Assembly: GCA_944324835.1 (NCBI GenBank)
Contig: CALUXV010000005.1
Coordinates: 1 to 64,000 of the forward strand
Source: Candidatus Gastranaerophilales bacterium
Lineage (GTDB): Bacteria; Cyanobacteriota; Vampirovibrionia; Gastranaerophilales; Gastranaerophilaceae
DNA length: 64,000 nt
Direction: 5' to 3'
Shown piece by piece: positions 1 to 9,034 of this stretch. The translations under genes and the position numbers were made by a program. The first letter of the stretch is position 1; each line of letters starts with the position of its first letter. Below the pieces are notes generated by a model, which saw only the letters and a program-made list of their open reading frames with translations, did not search any database and was not told where the DNA came from.

Positions 1-9
1 ATAAGCTTG

Positions 10-852
10 ATGAAAAAAGTTTTAATTTTATTATTTGTTTTTATCTTAATGAGTCAGGTATCTTATTCTGCTCCACAGATACGTTTTTGTGAAAGTGTTT
101 TTCCTTACAAAAACGGAATCCTGATTTCCAACTACGGCTCTGATAATATCAAAGCCCGCTCGGATGAATATAAAGGTTATATCCTGTTTCTTAAAAACAA
201 TAAACTGCACAATTTTATTCCGCCAAACGGGATTCTTAAACAACCAACCGCAATGACTGTTTATAAAAATAACTTGTTTATATGTGATATTAATAAATTA
301 TGGATCTATAATCTGAAAAACTTACAAAATCCTCCCGCTAAAATAGATTTTTACCAGAACGATGTTACTGTAAATGATATTACAAGAGTTAATAAAGATT
401 TATATGTTACAGTCACAAATTCTAACCGTGTCTATAAAATAAATCTTAAAGATAAACCATTAACTCCGCATAAATGGATTGATATTCCATCTCCAAACGG
501 AATTACAGCATACAAAGACACATTATATATTGCATCAATTCCATCAGATTATAAAAATATTACGGATAAAAATGTTATATATATAATAAAAGACAGATTT
601 AATCCGACGATAGAAAAATTCAATACCCACGCCGCTTTATATGACGGAGCTGCGATTTCAAAGGACGGCAAAACCTTATACGTATCTGATTGGAAAACAT
701 CATCCGTATTTGCAATTGATACCAAAACAAAACAAGAATCAGTAATTTATTATGAAAAAGGTATTTCTCCGGCAGATATTACCATACATAATAATAAGCT
801 CATTATCCCTGATATGGTTAATCATAGAGTGATTATTAAAAAGATTCATTAA
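10..852 (+). CDS. Exported beta-propeller-like protein (SMP-30/NHL type)
   Basis: The first ~21 residues form a Sec signal peptide: two lysines, a long hydrophobic stretch, then a small-residue cleavage region near SYSA. The mature part shows at least five blade-like repeats of the form 'hydrophobic-x-I ... N/D-x-L-Y/F-V/I-x-D/S', for example LFICD, LYVTV, LYIAS, LYVSD and LIIPD. This is typical of SMP-30/gluconolactonase or NHL six-bladed propellers. No catalytic metal ligands could be assigned, so a binding or scaffold role in the periplasm is as likely as an enzyme. I chose the ATG at 10; a TTG directly before it is also open, and upstream signals lie outside the window. A strong hairpin follows the stop codon. 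Confidence 0.7.
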   Translation: MKKVLILLFVFILMSQVSYSAPQIRFCESVFPYKNGILISNYGSDNIKARSDEYKGYILFLKNNKLHNFIPPNGILKQPTAMTVYKNNLFICDINKLWIYNLKNLQNPPAKIDFYQNDVTVNDITRVNKDLYVTVTNSNRVYKINLKDKPLTPHKWIDIPSPNGITAYKDTLYIASIPSDYKNITDKNVIYIIKDRFNPTIEKFNTHAALYDGAAISKDGKTLYVSDWKTSSVFAIDTKTKQESVIYYEKGISPADITIHNNKLIIPDMVNHRVIIKKIH

Positions 853-864
853 AATATAAAATAA

Positions 865-896
865 ATTGCAGTTATCAATATTTTGATAACTGCAAT
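865..896. terminator. Bidirectional hairpin terminator
   Basis: A perfect 14-bp stem (865-878 pairing with 883-896) encloses a 4-base TATT loop. It lies between the stop of the plus-strand propeller gene and the stop of the minus-strand aldo/keto reductase gene, so it probably ends transcription from both sides. The stem is A/T-rich at its base, giving T-rich flanks on both strands. Confidence 0.75.
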
Positions 897-905
897 ATTG
901 TAAAA

Positions 906-1742
906 TTAATAATTAATAATATATTCCGCAAACTCAGGGCTATAATGGTCTACAAAAATACTTTCGCCGCTGTCAAGTTTTCTTATCTCTTCCATATCAT
1001 TGTTATCAAGAGTAAAATCAAAAATCTCAAAGTTTTCTTTCATTCTTGTCTTATGCGTTGATTTCGGGATAACAATAACATTTTCTTGTGTCAGAAATCT
1101 CAATGCAACCTGTGCCACAGTTTTATTATATTTTGCTGCAATAGATTTTAAGATTTCATTATCAAATATATTGTTTTCACCTCTTGCCATCGGCGACCAG
1201 GACATTAATTGGGTATTATATTTATTCAAATACTCTCTTAATTTTTTTTGTTGTTGAAATACGTGTGTTTCCATCTGGTTTATCATAGGCTGTATTTCAA
1301 CAAAATTAGAAATATCAACAAATCTGTCAGGGAAAAAATTACTTACACCGATTGCCCGTAATTTACCGGCTTTGTATGCTTCTTCCATTGCGCAGTATGT
1401 TCCGTAATAATCATTGAAAGGCTGGTGAATCAACATTAAGTCCAAATAATCTGTTTGGAGTTTTTTTAATGATTCATCAATTGATGATTTAGCTTTTTCA
1501 TCGCCGCCGTTTGTAATCCAAATTTTTGATACAAGGAAAAATTCATCCCTGTTTATGCCGGATTTTTTAACTGCATTTCCGACTCCTTCTTCGTTATAAT
1601 AAGCCTGTGCGGTATCAATCATTCTATAACCAACATCTATTGCATCAGATACGCATCTTTCGCATTCTTTCGGATCTACAAGAAAAACTCCGTATCCCAA
1701 AATAGGCATTTCTACACCATTATTTAATTTTATTGTCTGCAT
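906..1742 (-). CDS. Aldo/keto reductase (2,5-diketogluconate reductase-like)
   Basis: A 278-residue NADPH-dependent aldo/keto reductase of the short AKR5/DkgA type. The catalytic tetrad is visible: Asp and Tyr in MIDTAQAYYNEE, Lys in LVSKIW and His in MLIHQP. The family cofactor loop IPKSTHKTRMKEN is near the C terminus. Length is normal for the family. It is the last gene of a minus-strand run, TetR regulator - aldo/keto reductase - flavodoxin-like reductase - this gene, with an 11-bp gap to the gene before it. The context suggests inducible reduction of reactive carbonyls or quinones; the true substrate cannot be read from sequence. Confidence 0.88.
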   Translation of the reverse strand: MQTIKLNNGVEMPILGYGVFLVDPKECERCVSDAIDVGYRMIDTAQAYYNEEGVGNAVKKSGINRDEFFLVSKIWITNGGDEKAKSSIDESLKKLQTDYLDLMLIHQPFNDYYGTYCAMEEAYKAGKLRAIGVSNFFPDRFVDISNFVEIQPMINQMETHVFQQQKKLREYLNKYNTQLMSWSPMARGENNIFDNEILKSIAAKYNKTVAQVALRFLTQENVIVIPKSTHKTRMKENFEIFDFTLDNNDMEEIRKLDSGESIFVDHYSPEFAEYIINY

Positions 1743-1753
1743 AGTATTTCTCC

Positions 1754-2404
1754 TTATCTTTTACACATATCAATTCCCGCATCATAAGCTTTTTGTAAAT
1801 CTTTTGGAAATTGTTCTTCTTTATGTTTTAGTTTTTTCTCTTTATCAAAAGTTTCAACAACGTATTTATCATAGTCGTCAAATTGGTATGTATCATAAGC
1901 ACAAATCCTTACAGGTTTTGAAAATACTGTTTCTACCATAAACTCTGTTCTTCTATACATATCAGGATACATCTGATTTGCAAGTTCTTCAGAAATATTC
2001 ATGGTATAAATCATTGCAGTTTTAAGTTTTTTAGGTGCTATTGAGGGATAGCCTTGTTTATATTCGAAAAACGGAAACGTAAGACGTTCTATAAAACATC
2101 TCATCATGCCTGTAACATCACCGCAATATATCGGGCTTGCCAATACAAGTCCGTCTGCTTGAGAAATTTTATCTAATACAGGTATTAACTCATCGGGATA
2201 GGCACATCTGCCAAAGTTTTTACCATTTTTCAATTTGCAGGCAAAACAACTCCTGCACCCTTTAAAATTAAGATCATAAAGGTTAATAATTTCAACCTCT
2301 GCCCCTTTCGATTTTGCACCGTTTGCAAAACTTTCGCACATTTGGGCTGTGTTCCAATTTTTACGAGGTGAACCGTTTATAATATATATTTTTTTATTTG
2401 TCAT
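1754..2404 (-). CDS. NAD(P)H-dependent flavodoxin-like FMN reductase
   Basis: A 216-residue flavodoxin-fold oxidoreductase. The N terminus has beta-strand IYIINGSP followed by RKNWNTA, the FMN-phosphate loop. A GCRSCFACK segment gives a CxxC pair typical of the iron-sulfur-flavoprotein/NADPH-dependent FMN reductase group, and SPIYCGDVTGMM is the second FMN-contact loop. The frame is open further upstream to 2479, but the ATG at 2404 is preferred: it starts directly before the conserved first strand and has a GGGAG ribosome site 8 nt upstream. With this start it overlaps the end of the preceding aldo/keto reductase gene by 11 nt, which implies translational coupling. Confidence 0.85.
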   Translation of the reverse strand: MTNKKIYIINGSPRKNWNTAQMCESFANGAKSKGAEVEIINLYDLNFKGCRSCFACKLKNGKNFGRCAYPDELIPVLDKISQADGLVLASPIYCGDVTGMMRCFIERLTFPFFEYKQGYPSIAPKKLKTAMIYTMNISEELANQMYPDMYRRTEFMVETVFSKPVRICAYDTYQFDDYDKYVVETFDKEKKLKHKEEQFPKDLQKAYDAGIDMCKR

Positions 2405-3416
2405 CAATAATTTCTCCCTTGTATCCGATTGCATCAACAGTCCCGAGTTTATGTATGTCTTCATCAGTTCTGTTGCCATAGATTGTGATTTTATTTAATT
2501 CTGTTTCAATATTCTTGAATTCTTCATCTGTCAATTCAACTTCTGCAGCACCCAGATTTTCAATAACTCTTTCATCTTTTCTCATCCCCGGAATCGGTAC
2601 AACATGCGGATATTTTTTTAACATCCAGGCAAGAGAAATTTGCGCAGGTGTAATACCTTTTCTCTTAGCAACTTCATTAAGCAAATCCAACAATGGCTGA
2701 TTCTTTTCAACATTATCCGGATTAAACCTTGTAATTACCCGCCTTACATCATCTCCTTTGTATTGAGTATCTTTGTTGTATTTACCGCTTAAAAAACCGC
2801 TTGCCATAGGAGAAAACGCTACAAATCCTATATTTAATTCCTGACATAACGGTATAACGTCTTTTTCAAACATTCTTTCCATCATTGAATATTCGCTTTG
2901 GATTGCGGTTAGTGGTGTAACCGCATGAGCTTTTTTGATTTGTTCGGGAGTAGATTGAGATTGTCCCCAGGTTCTTATTTTCCCTTCTTTTATAAATTCT
3001 CCCATCCATTCCGCAACTTCTTCAACATTACTGTCCAGAGGAACTCTATGCTCATAATATATGTCAATATAGTCTGTTTGTAGTCTTTTTAAGGAATCAT
3101 TAAGAGCATTTGTAACCCCTTTTTTGCTTAATTTGCCTTCCGGAATATCTTGCCCCGGTTGAAATACCGGTACAAATTTTGTTGTTAGAATAATCTTATC
3201 CCTAAACGGTTTAACGGCTTTCCCGACGAGAGTTTCGTTAGTAAAAGGCCCGTATGCTTCTGCTGTATCAAAAAGAGTACAGCCTAAATCATAAGCTTTA
3301 TGTATAAGTCTTATTGATTCTTCTTCCGGCGGGATTGCTCCGTATCCGTGAGAAAATCCCATGCAGCCCATACCAACTGCAGAAACCTCAATATCTTTAA
3401 GTTTTCTGTATTTCAT
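2394..3416 (-). CDS. Aldo/keto reductase (long AKR11/AKR13-like type)
   Basis: A 340-residue aldo/keto reductase. Catalytic residues are visible as Asp/Tyr in LFDTAEAYGP, Lys in ILTTKFVP and His in YYEHRVP; the GFVAFSPMASGFLSG segment and IPGMRKDERVIENLGA match the NADPH-binding half of the barrel. It is distinct from the shorter reductase at the end of the same operon, so the operon carries two non-identical carbonyl reductases. It lies 25 bp downstream of the TetR-type regulator gene on the same strand and its 3' end overlaps the flavodoxin-like reductase. The set looks like a stress-inducible redox operon. Confidence 0.88.
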   Translation of the reverse strand: MKYRKLKDIEVSAVGMGCMGFSHGYGAIPPEEESIRLIHKAYDLGCTLFDTAEAYGPFTNETLVGKAVKPFRDKIILTTKFVPVFQPGQDIPEGKLSKKGVTNALNDSLKRLQTDYIDIYYEHRVPLDSNVEEVAEWMGEFIKEGKIRTWGQSQSTPEQIKKAHAVTPLTAIQSEYSMMERMFEKDVIPLCQELNIGFVAFSPMASGFLSGKYNKDTQYKGDDVRRVITRFNPDNVEKNQPLLDLLNEVAKRKGITPAQISLAWMLKKYPHVVPIPGMRKDERVIENLGAAEVELTDEEFKNIETELNKITIYGNRTDEDIHKLGTVDAIGYKGEIIDDK

Positions 3417-3441
3417 AATATTTACTCCTTAATTTTTATTA

Positions 3442-4044
3442 CTAAACCGTAAATTGCTCCAGTATTTTTTCTAACTGCACATCACAAAAACGTTCTACCC
3501 AGTCTAATGGCTCAAATGTACCGTCAGACATGCACCAGCAGGTCATCATTCCGTATAATTCACATATAATCACATGTGTCAAAAGTTCAATTGGTGTATC
3601 CGGTTTTAATTCTTTATCCATTACCGCATTTTCAAGTATGGTCTTTAGCATCTCAACATCAAAATTCCACTTTTGGCTGTCTTTATTATTCGGAACATGA
3701 TTCGGGTCAATAACATCTCTTATCCACTGACGGCAGATATTTATTCCGCAGGATTCTACACATTCCATAAAACGTTTGCAGTAATGTGTCAGTTTTTTTG
3801 TAATTTCCATTGATTCCATTAACAATAATTCATCAACAATTTCACTGAATGGAACTCTGCTTATATCAAGCACAATATCTTCTTTTCTTTTGAAATAGGT
3901 ATAAAATGTACCTTTAGCCACTCCTGCTTTTCTTGTTATGTCTTCAACGTTAATAATATCAAATCCGTTTTCTTTAATAAGTTCAAGAGCCGCTGTTATT
4001 AGTTTTCGTTTGGTGTTTTGTGCTGCAAGTTGTCTTTTATTCAT
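3442..4044 (-). CDS. TetR/AcrR family transcriptional repressor
   Basis: A 200-residue TetR-family regulator. The N-terminal helix-turn-helix is clear: a hydrophobic first helix (LITAALELIKENGF), then DITRKAGVAKGTFYTYFKRKEDI, the classic recognition region. The C-terminal ligand/dimerisation half is Cys-rich and not assignable to a ligand. It is the first gene of the minus-strand redox operon, and the intergenic region upstream holds an inverted repeat ATTGAC-5-GTCAAT that fits a TetR operator. I infer autorepression and control of the two reductases and flavoprotein. Confidence 0.88.
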   Translation of the reverse strand: MNKRQLAAQNTKRKLITAALELIKENGFDIINVEDITRKAGVAKGTFYTYFKRKEDIVLDISRVPFSEIVDELLLMESMEITKKLTHYCKRFMECVESCGINICRQWIRDVIDPNHVPNNKDSQKWNFDVEMLKTILENAVMDKELKPDTPIELLTHVIICELYGMMTCWCMSDGTFEPLDWVERFCDVQLEKILEQFTV

Positions 4045-4079
4045 ATTAAACCTTCCTTATGAATTTATATTAACATGTT

Positions 4080-4120
4080 ATTGACCTATAGTCAATGACT
4101 TTAGTATTAAAATAGTCAAT
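4080..4120. promoter_or_regulatory. Putative TetR operator in divergent intergenic region
   Basis: A perfect inverted repeat, ATTGAC (4080-4085) - 5 bp - GTCAAT (4091-4096), lies 35 bp upstream of the tetR-type gene, and a third GTCAAT half-site occurs at 4115-4120. Six-base arms with a short odd spacer are usual for TetR-family operators. The region also separates the divergent HD-domain gene, whose extended -10 (TGC-TATTAT) lies at about 4153-4161. Binding by the adjacent regulator is inference. Confidence 0.5.
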
Positions 4121-4186
4121 GAAATTTTTTAAAGTAGATTTATTCCTAAAATGTGCTATTATGGAATTATAAATAGGTAAACAATA

Positions 4187-4993
4187 ATGAAATCTGTAAA
4201 AGAACAAGTCACAGAATCAAAAATATTAGATAGATTAAAAAAATACCCTCAGTGTTTAGAGTTGACAAAGTATTTGTTTAATGACCTTGAATTGCAGGAA
4301 TTACAAGAGTATGCAAATAATGTATCTATAAAACGTTTAGGCTATAATGACCACGGACCTGTACATATGCGTCAGGTTGTAGGTAATGCAATAAAAATGT
4401 TAAAAATTCTGCAAGAGTCCGGAATACAGACATCATTGGAAAAAGAAGAAATCGGGACTTTTGAAGACAGTATGAGCGCAATTATTCTTGCCGGATTGAT
4501 GCATGATTTGGGGATGGCAATAGGACGGCAAGGGCATGAAGAAATGTCTGTAATTCTTGCACAACCATTGATTGACAGAACTTTACTTCACTTGTTCCCG
4601 CATGATTTGCATAAACGTGTAATCATAAAATCTGTTGCAACAGAGGCTATTATCGGACATATGTCATCAAGGAGAATACACTCAACAGAAGCAGGTGTTT
4701 TGTTGATTGCGGATGGCTGCGATATGACAAAAGGCAGAGCAAGAATACCTTTATCGATTAATACTACTCCTAAAGTAGGCGATATTCACAAGTATTCTGC
4801 CAATGCAATAAATAGAATCGGTATCTATCACGGAGAAAATAAGCCGATAAAGATTGACGTTGAAATGTCAGGTGATGTCGGATTCTTCCAAATAGAAGAA
4901 GTACTTTTGACAAAAATTGATTCCAGCCCTGCAAAACAATATGTCGAATTATATGCCGGTGTTTCGGGGCAAGATAGAAAACGATATCTTTAA
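4187..4993 (+). CDS. HD-domain metal-dependent phosphohydrolase
   Basis: A 268-residue protein of the HD superfamily. Likely metal ligands are His56 and His60 (DHGPVH), the His106-Asp107 doublet in LMHDLGMAIGRQGHEE, His117 and a late Asp in IADGCDM. Residues after about 180 form a beta-rich tail not typical of nucleotidases. The substrate is unknown; HD proteins hydrolyse nucleotides or cyclic dinucleotides among other things. It starts at an ATG with AGGT about 8 nt upstream and is divergent from the tetR-type gene. Its stop codon overlaps that of the convergent gene through the palindrome TTAA. Confidence 0.8.
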   Translation: MKSVKEQVTESKILDRLKKYPQCLELTKYLFNDLELQELQEYANNVSIKRLGYNDHGPVHMRQVVGNAIKMLKILQESGIQTSLEKEEIGTFEDSMSAIILAGLMHDLGMAIGRQGHEEMSVILAQPLIDRTLLHLFPHDLHKRVIIKSVATEAIIGHMSSRRIHSTEAGVLLIADGCDMTKGRARIPLSINTTPKVGDIHKYSANAINRIGIYHGENKPIKIDVEMSGDVGFFQIEEVLLTKIDSSPAKQYVELYAGVSGQDRKRYL

Positions 4994-6066
4994 TCAATAC
5001 TATATTTTGCTTTAAATTGTTTTAATCTATAATTATTTGCCTGATTATCAAATTTGTTTTGAGCTTTTTGTATTTCTTCACAAACTCTTTCATTCATATC
5101 TTTTATTTCATTATCTTTAATATTTTTAAACATTAATGTTTTATAACCTGCCGTCGCATTTGCAATAATTTCAGTTTTAGTTTTTTTGTCTATTCCATCA
5201 GCACTTCTCTGGTCAAGTAAGCCAATAAGTTCTTCTTTTGTCAAGGTGTGGTCATAATCACTGTTTCCTGCAATTTTGCCATAACGTTTATACTTTGTGA
5301 CAAGTTCATCTACATATTGTTGGGCATTTGCTGCTGCTTTTTCTGCTTTTTCATTTGAATTATAGTCTTTTCTTGGAATATAACCAATTGAAGTTTTTAA
5401 ATTTGCTTTTAAAACACTTATGTCTTTTTGATATTTTAACAGCTTAGAAAAATCCACAAACTCAAGTATTTCATCTGCAGTTATGTTGTTCCGTTTAAAT
5501 TCTGCAAGTTTTTCTTCCGGAGATTTACTCGGATTTATGACTTCATCATAGATTAATTTATCAACCATTTGTTGAATATCTTGTGTTTGTTTTATTATTT
5601 TTTCTTTTGCATCAGGATCATTTGCCAAAACAGGCCGAACATACGCAGAAGCAACTGTTAGTATTGCTTTTTGACTACTTTGGGGGAGTTGTGCCATGCC
5701 GGAAAAATCAATAAGATTCATAATTTCATTTAATTCTACCATTGAATCATCATCACCGTTTCCTTTTGCTAATTGGCTAGGGTTACAAATTATTTCATCT
5801 TGTAACTCAGGGTATTCAACTTCGACATTTGAATACTTACTTGAGTTAGGGGTTGGTTCTATAATTTCAATTACAGGTATACCAATGACAGCAAGCCCCA
5901 TCAGAGAGCCAAATAGTGCATCCCTGCATTTATGAGATTTTGGCTGATTAAATCCATAATTATTATTATTTAATTCTTCTTGAATTTCGATAGATTTATT
6001 TTGAACAACTTGTTCTTTTGTAGATTTTTTAGATGGAATAAATTTATAAAAAATTTTATTGAGCAT
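4990..6066 (-). CDS. Unknown protein with one membrane segment and helical domain
   Basis: I do not recognise this 358-residue protein. The first ~48 residues are polar and Asn/Lys-rich, followed by one likely membrane helix (about residues 50-68, ALFGSLMGLAVIGIP). The rest is charged and strongly alpha-helical, with two similar segments containing 'xFVDFSxLxxYQK' and 'xLIDFSGMAQL', possibly an internal repeat of a small helical unit. No catalytic motif is evident. The topology suggests a short cytoplasmic N terminus and a large helical domain on the other side of the membrane. It shares a 4-bp stop overlap with the convergent HD-domain gene. It is probably lineage-specific. Confidence 0.6.
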   Translation of the reverse strand: MLNKIFYKFIPSKKSTKEQVVQNKSIEIQEELNNNNYGFNQPKSHKCRDALFGSLMGLAVIGIPVIEIIEPTPNSSKYSNVEVEYPELQDEIICNPSQLAKGNGDDDSMVELNEIMNLIDFSGMAQLPQSSQKAILTVASAYVRPVLANDPDAKEKIIKQTQDIQQMVDKLIYDEVINPSKSPEEKLAEFKRNNITADEILEFVDFSKLLKYQKDISVLKANLKTSIGYIPRKDYNSNEKAEKAAANAQQYVDELVTKYKRYGKIAGNSDYDHTLTKEELIGLLDQRSADGIDKKTKTEIIANATAGYKTLMFKNIKDNEIKDMNERVCEEIQKAQNKFDNQANNYRLKQFKAKYSID

Positions 6067-6134
6067 ACCTACACAATCCTTTCACGTCATTAAAGTAAAA
6101 TGAATATTGTAAATTTACTAATGTTATAAATTTG

Positions 6135-6163
6135 TTTACATAACTTTACAAAAAGGATATAAT
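6135..6163 (+). promoter_or_regulatory. Sigma-70-type promoter giving a leaderless mRNA
   Basis: The -35 box TTTACA (6135-6140), a 17-bp spacer and a consensus -10 TATAAT (6158-6163) are present. The -10 ends 7 nt before the ATG at 6171, so the expected transcription start coincides with the start codon. There is no room for a Shine-Dalgarno site on such a transcript. Confidence 0.7.
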
Positions 6164-6170
6164 TGTAGAC

Positions 6171-6728
6171 ATGATTAACTTGATAGAAAATAGTGAAAAT
6201 CTGACAGAAATATATTCTGATATGAAAATACAGTTTCCTGTGGAAGAATTAAAACCGGTAAACTATTTTAAGGAAATGTCCGCGAATCCTAATTATAAAA
6301 TTTTTAGCGCATATAAAGATAATAAAAAAGTTGGATACTTATTTTGCTATATAGAAAAATATATTCTTATTGATTATATTGCAGTATATAAGGAATTCCA
6401 ATCTTGCGGCTATGGAAGTGAAATTCTGAAAACACTGTTCAAACAATACTATTATTTAAAAGGATGCATATTTGAAGTCGAAAAAATAAATTATCAAGAA
6501 TTAAATACTCAAAAGCGCCAAAAATTTTATAAAAAGTTAGGCTGCGAAAATACAAATATTGAATATTATTATCCCTCTTTTAATATTGCACTTCCTATGG
6601 ATTTATTTTATTATCCTTTATCTTGTTCTTTTGATAAATCTGCTGTTATTAATTTTATCAAACACTATTTTAAAGTCTTACATTTTAACGTTAATAATTT
6701 AGACAAAATTGTAGAAAAAATACATTAA
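6171..6728 (+). CDS. GNAT-family N-acetyltransferase
   Basis: A 185-residue acetyltransferase. The acetyl-CoA binding core is visible: strand beta-4 (YILIDYIAVYKEF) followed by QSCGYGSEILKTLFKQY, matching the Q/RxxGxG/A pyrophosphate loop, and later KFYKKLGCE, the usual 'FYxKxGF' motif at the end of the GNAT fold. The C-terminal ~45 residues are unusual in being Phe/His/Asn-rich and may form an extra helix. The target amine is unknown. It is a single-gene unit driven by a strong promoter placed right at the start codon. Confidence 0.8.
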   Translation: MINLIENSENLTEIYSDMKIQFPVEELKPVNYFKEMSANPNYKIFSAYKDNKKVGYLFCYIEKYILIDYIAVYKEFQSCGYGSEILKTLFKQYYYLKGCIFEVEKINYQELNTQKRQKFYKKLGCENTNIEYYYPSFNIALPMDLFYYPLSCSFDKSAVINFIKHYFKVLHFNVNNLDKIVEKIH

Positions 6729-6798
6729 ACAAACCTGTACAACATTAAATATTTTTTGTAAATTTATAATAAGAAAAATTTGAGAAAAGGATATAATT

Positions 6799-8115
6799 AT
6801 GAGTACTAACCAATTGCTGAAACCTGTTACAACTGATTATAATGACCACCTACTTATTGGAGGTTGCGATACTGTTGATTTAGCAAAAAAGTATGGTACT
6901 CCATTGTATGTTATAGATGAACAAACAATAAGAAGTGTTTGCAGAGATTATAAAGATGCCTTTTCTGGTTATAACAATGTCAAGATGATGTATGCATCAA
7001 AGGCTTTGTGTAATTCAGCAGTTGCCAAAATCGTTGATAGTGAAGGTTTTGGTTTTGATACCGTTTCTGCCGGAGAAATTTATACTCTTTATAAATCCGG
7101 TATTGATATGTCAAAAGTGTTATTTAACGGAAATAATAAAACGCCTGATGAAATTGAATTAGCAATACAATATGGTGTTGGACGTTTTTCAATTGATAAT
7201 TTCCATGAAGTAGAACTAATATCTAATATTTCTAAAAAGCATAACCGTAAGATTGAAGCACTATTGAGGATTACACCCGGAATTGAATGCCATACTCATA
7301 AATATATTCAAACCGGTCAATTAGATTCAAAATTCGGTTTTGATTTATCTCAAATAGATTCAATAATAGAACATATTTTAAAAGTTGATAAAACGATTAA
7401 TATAAGAGGATTACACGCACATATTGGTTCACAAATATTTGAACCTCAATGTTATCATGATGAAGTAGAAGTTTTAGTAAAAGAAATTGCTCGAATTGAT
7501 AAGAAGTTTAACATAAAACTTGATGAAATGAATATTGGCGGCGGACTTGGTGTCAAATATACAGATTCTGATAATCCTCCGTCAATTTCAGATGTTGCGG
7601 ATGTAATATTAGATTCATTGCATAAAAATATAGCAAAATACGGAATAGAACCTCCAGCATTATATCTTGAACCAGGACGCAGTATTATATCTACAGCCGG
7701 AGTAACTTTGTATACAGTCGGAAGTTCAAAGCAGGTTCCGAATATGACAAAATACGTTGCAATTGACGGCGGAATGGCAGATAACCCAAGACCAAGCATG
7801 TATGAAGCTGAATATTTTGCAGAAGTCGCAAATAAGATCAATGCCACTAACAAAGAAAAGGTTACAATTGCTGGTAAGTTTTGTGAATCAGGTGATATTC
7901 TGATAAAGGATATTGAATTACCGGTAATGGAAGCCGGAGATATTCTTTGTGTTTATAATACCGGTGCTTACAATTATTCAATGGCAAGCAACTATAACAG
8001 AGCGGTAAAACCTGCAATGGTACTTGTAAATAATTCTCAATCTGATATTATAGTATATAGAGAAACTTTAGAAGATTTAATTTCTCATGACAATATTCCG
8101 GATAGGTTAGTATGA
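6799..8115 (+). CDS. lysA: Diaminopimelate decarboxylase
   Basis: A 438-residue PLP enzyme that decarboxylates meso-diaminopimelate to L-lysine, the last step of lysine synthesis. The PLP lysine is in MMYASKALCN near the N terminus; HIGSQI, the glycine-rich GGGLG and EPGRSI phosphate-binding segments follow, and CESGD and YNYSMASNYN near the C terminus supply substrate contacts, as usual for LysA. Length is normal. An AAGGAT site and a TATAAT box at 6765-6770 precede it. Its stop overlaps the start of the diadenylate cyclase gene (ATGA), the lysA-cdaA coupling known in cyanobacteria. Confidence 0.95.
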   Translation: MSTNQLLKPVTTDYNDHLLIGGCDTVDLAKKYGTPLYVIDEQTIRSVCRDYKDAFSGYNNVKMMYASKALCNSAVAKIVDSEGFGFDTVSAGEIYTLYKSGIDMSKVLFNGNNKTPDEIELAIQYGVGRFSIDNFHEVELISNISKKHNRKIEALLRITPGIECHTHKYIQTGQLDSKFGFDLSQIDSIIEHILKVDKTINIRGLHAHIGSQIFEPQCYHDEVEVLVKEIARIDKKFNIKLDEMNIGGGLGVKYTDSDNPPSISDVADVILDSLHKNIAKYGIEPPALYLEPGRSIISTAGVTLYTVGSSKQVPNMTKYVAIDGGMADNPRPSMYEAEYFAEVANKINATNKEKVTIAGKFCESGDILIKDIELPVMEAGDILCVYNTGAYNYSMASNYNRAVKPAMVLVNNSQSDIIVYRETLEDLISHDNIPDRLV

Positions 8116-9029
8116 TGATAGAAAAGCTTTTATTTCCAATACAGCAAATATCAAATTTTCAGTTTTCTCTGGATTGGGTAAATATTATAGAGCTCGGGAT
8201 AATTGTTGCAATCGTACTTTGGTTTTATAAAAAATTTATTCAACATACATCCGCTGAAAAACTTGTGCGCGGACTTATGTTTCTAATTTTTGCCTGGATT
8301 CTTTCAGAATTACTGAATATTATAGGCTTAAATATTCTTGGTATGTTTTTAAAATCACTTGTGACTTTAATCGCATTAAGTTTGATTGTAATATTTCAAC
8401 CGGAATTACGTCGTTTTCTGGGATATTTAGGACAGCCGGGATATATAAGTAAAACGTTATTCGGAATGAAATTTCATCAATCATCACAAGATGAAAATAT
8501 AGATGTTATTAAAGAAATCGTAGAAGCTGTAAAATATTTAACAAAAACAAAAACCGGAGCATTAATTGTCTTTCAAAACGAATATAGTCCGACAGCATAT
8601 TCTGATGTAGGAACAAAACTTAATGCCGATGTTTCAACTGAATTGATATTAACAATTTTTCATACCAACACACCATTACATGATGGAGCTGTTGTAATAA
8701 AAAATAATAAAATTTTATCAGCCGGAGTTTTACTTCCACTGACAGAAGACCCAAAACTTAGTTGGAAATATGGAACGCGCCATAGAGCCGCAATAGGCTT
8801 ATCCGAAATAAGTGATTGTGCTTGTCTTGTTGTATCAGAAGAAACAGGGGATGTTTCTCTATGTATGGACGGTACCTTAAAAAAATATGAAGATTTAACC
8901 ACATTTAAGAGTGATTTAGAATCAATATTAGGGGTTGAAAGCGGAGAAAAAGCCATAAATAGAAATAATATTTTCAATCTAAACAATATAATGAGAAATA
9001 AAGAAGAAAAGAAATCTGAAGGAGCATAA
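8112..9029 (+). CDS. cdaA: Membrane diadenylate cyclase, CdaA type
   Basis: A 305-residue cyclase that makes c-di-AMP from two ATP. Three hydrophobic helices occupy about residues 20-95, followed by a DisA_N catalytic domain. The signature residues are present: LHDGAVVI (DGA) and RHRAA. The presence of membrane helices and the lack of a C-terminal helix-hairpin-helix region identify CdaA rather than DisA. It overlaps lysA by 4 nt. In cyanobacteria the next gene is often uppS; here it is a YitT-family gene. c-di-AMP usually governs potassium and osmotic balance and wall stress. A second ATG (8115) is also possible as the start. Confidence 0.93.
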   Translation: MMIEKLLFPIQQISNFQFSLDWVNIIELGIIVAIVLWFYKKFIQHTSAEKLVRGLMFLIFAWILSELLNIIGLNILGMFLKSLVTLIALSLIVIFQPELRRFLGYLGQPGYISKTLFGMKFHQSSQDENIDVIKEIVEAVKYLTKTKTGALIVFQNEYSPTAYSDVGTKLNADVSTELILTIFHTNTPLHDGAVVIKNNKILSAGVLLPLTEDPKLSWKYGTRHRAAIGLSEISDCACLVVSEETGDVSLCMDGTLKKYEDLTTFKSDLESILGVESGEKAINRNNIFNLNNIMRNKEEKKSEGA

Positions 9030-9034
9030 GTATT

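Noticed and set aside
8112-9029. DisA instead of CdaA
   Set aside because: Three N-terminal membrane helices and no C-terminal helix-hairpin-helix domain.
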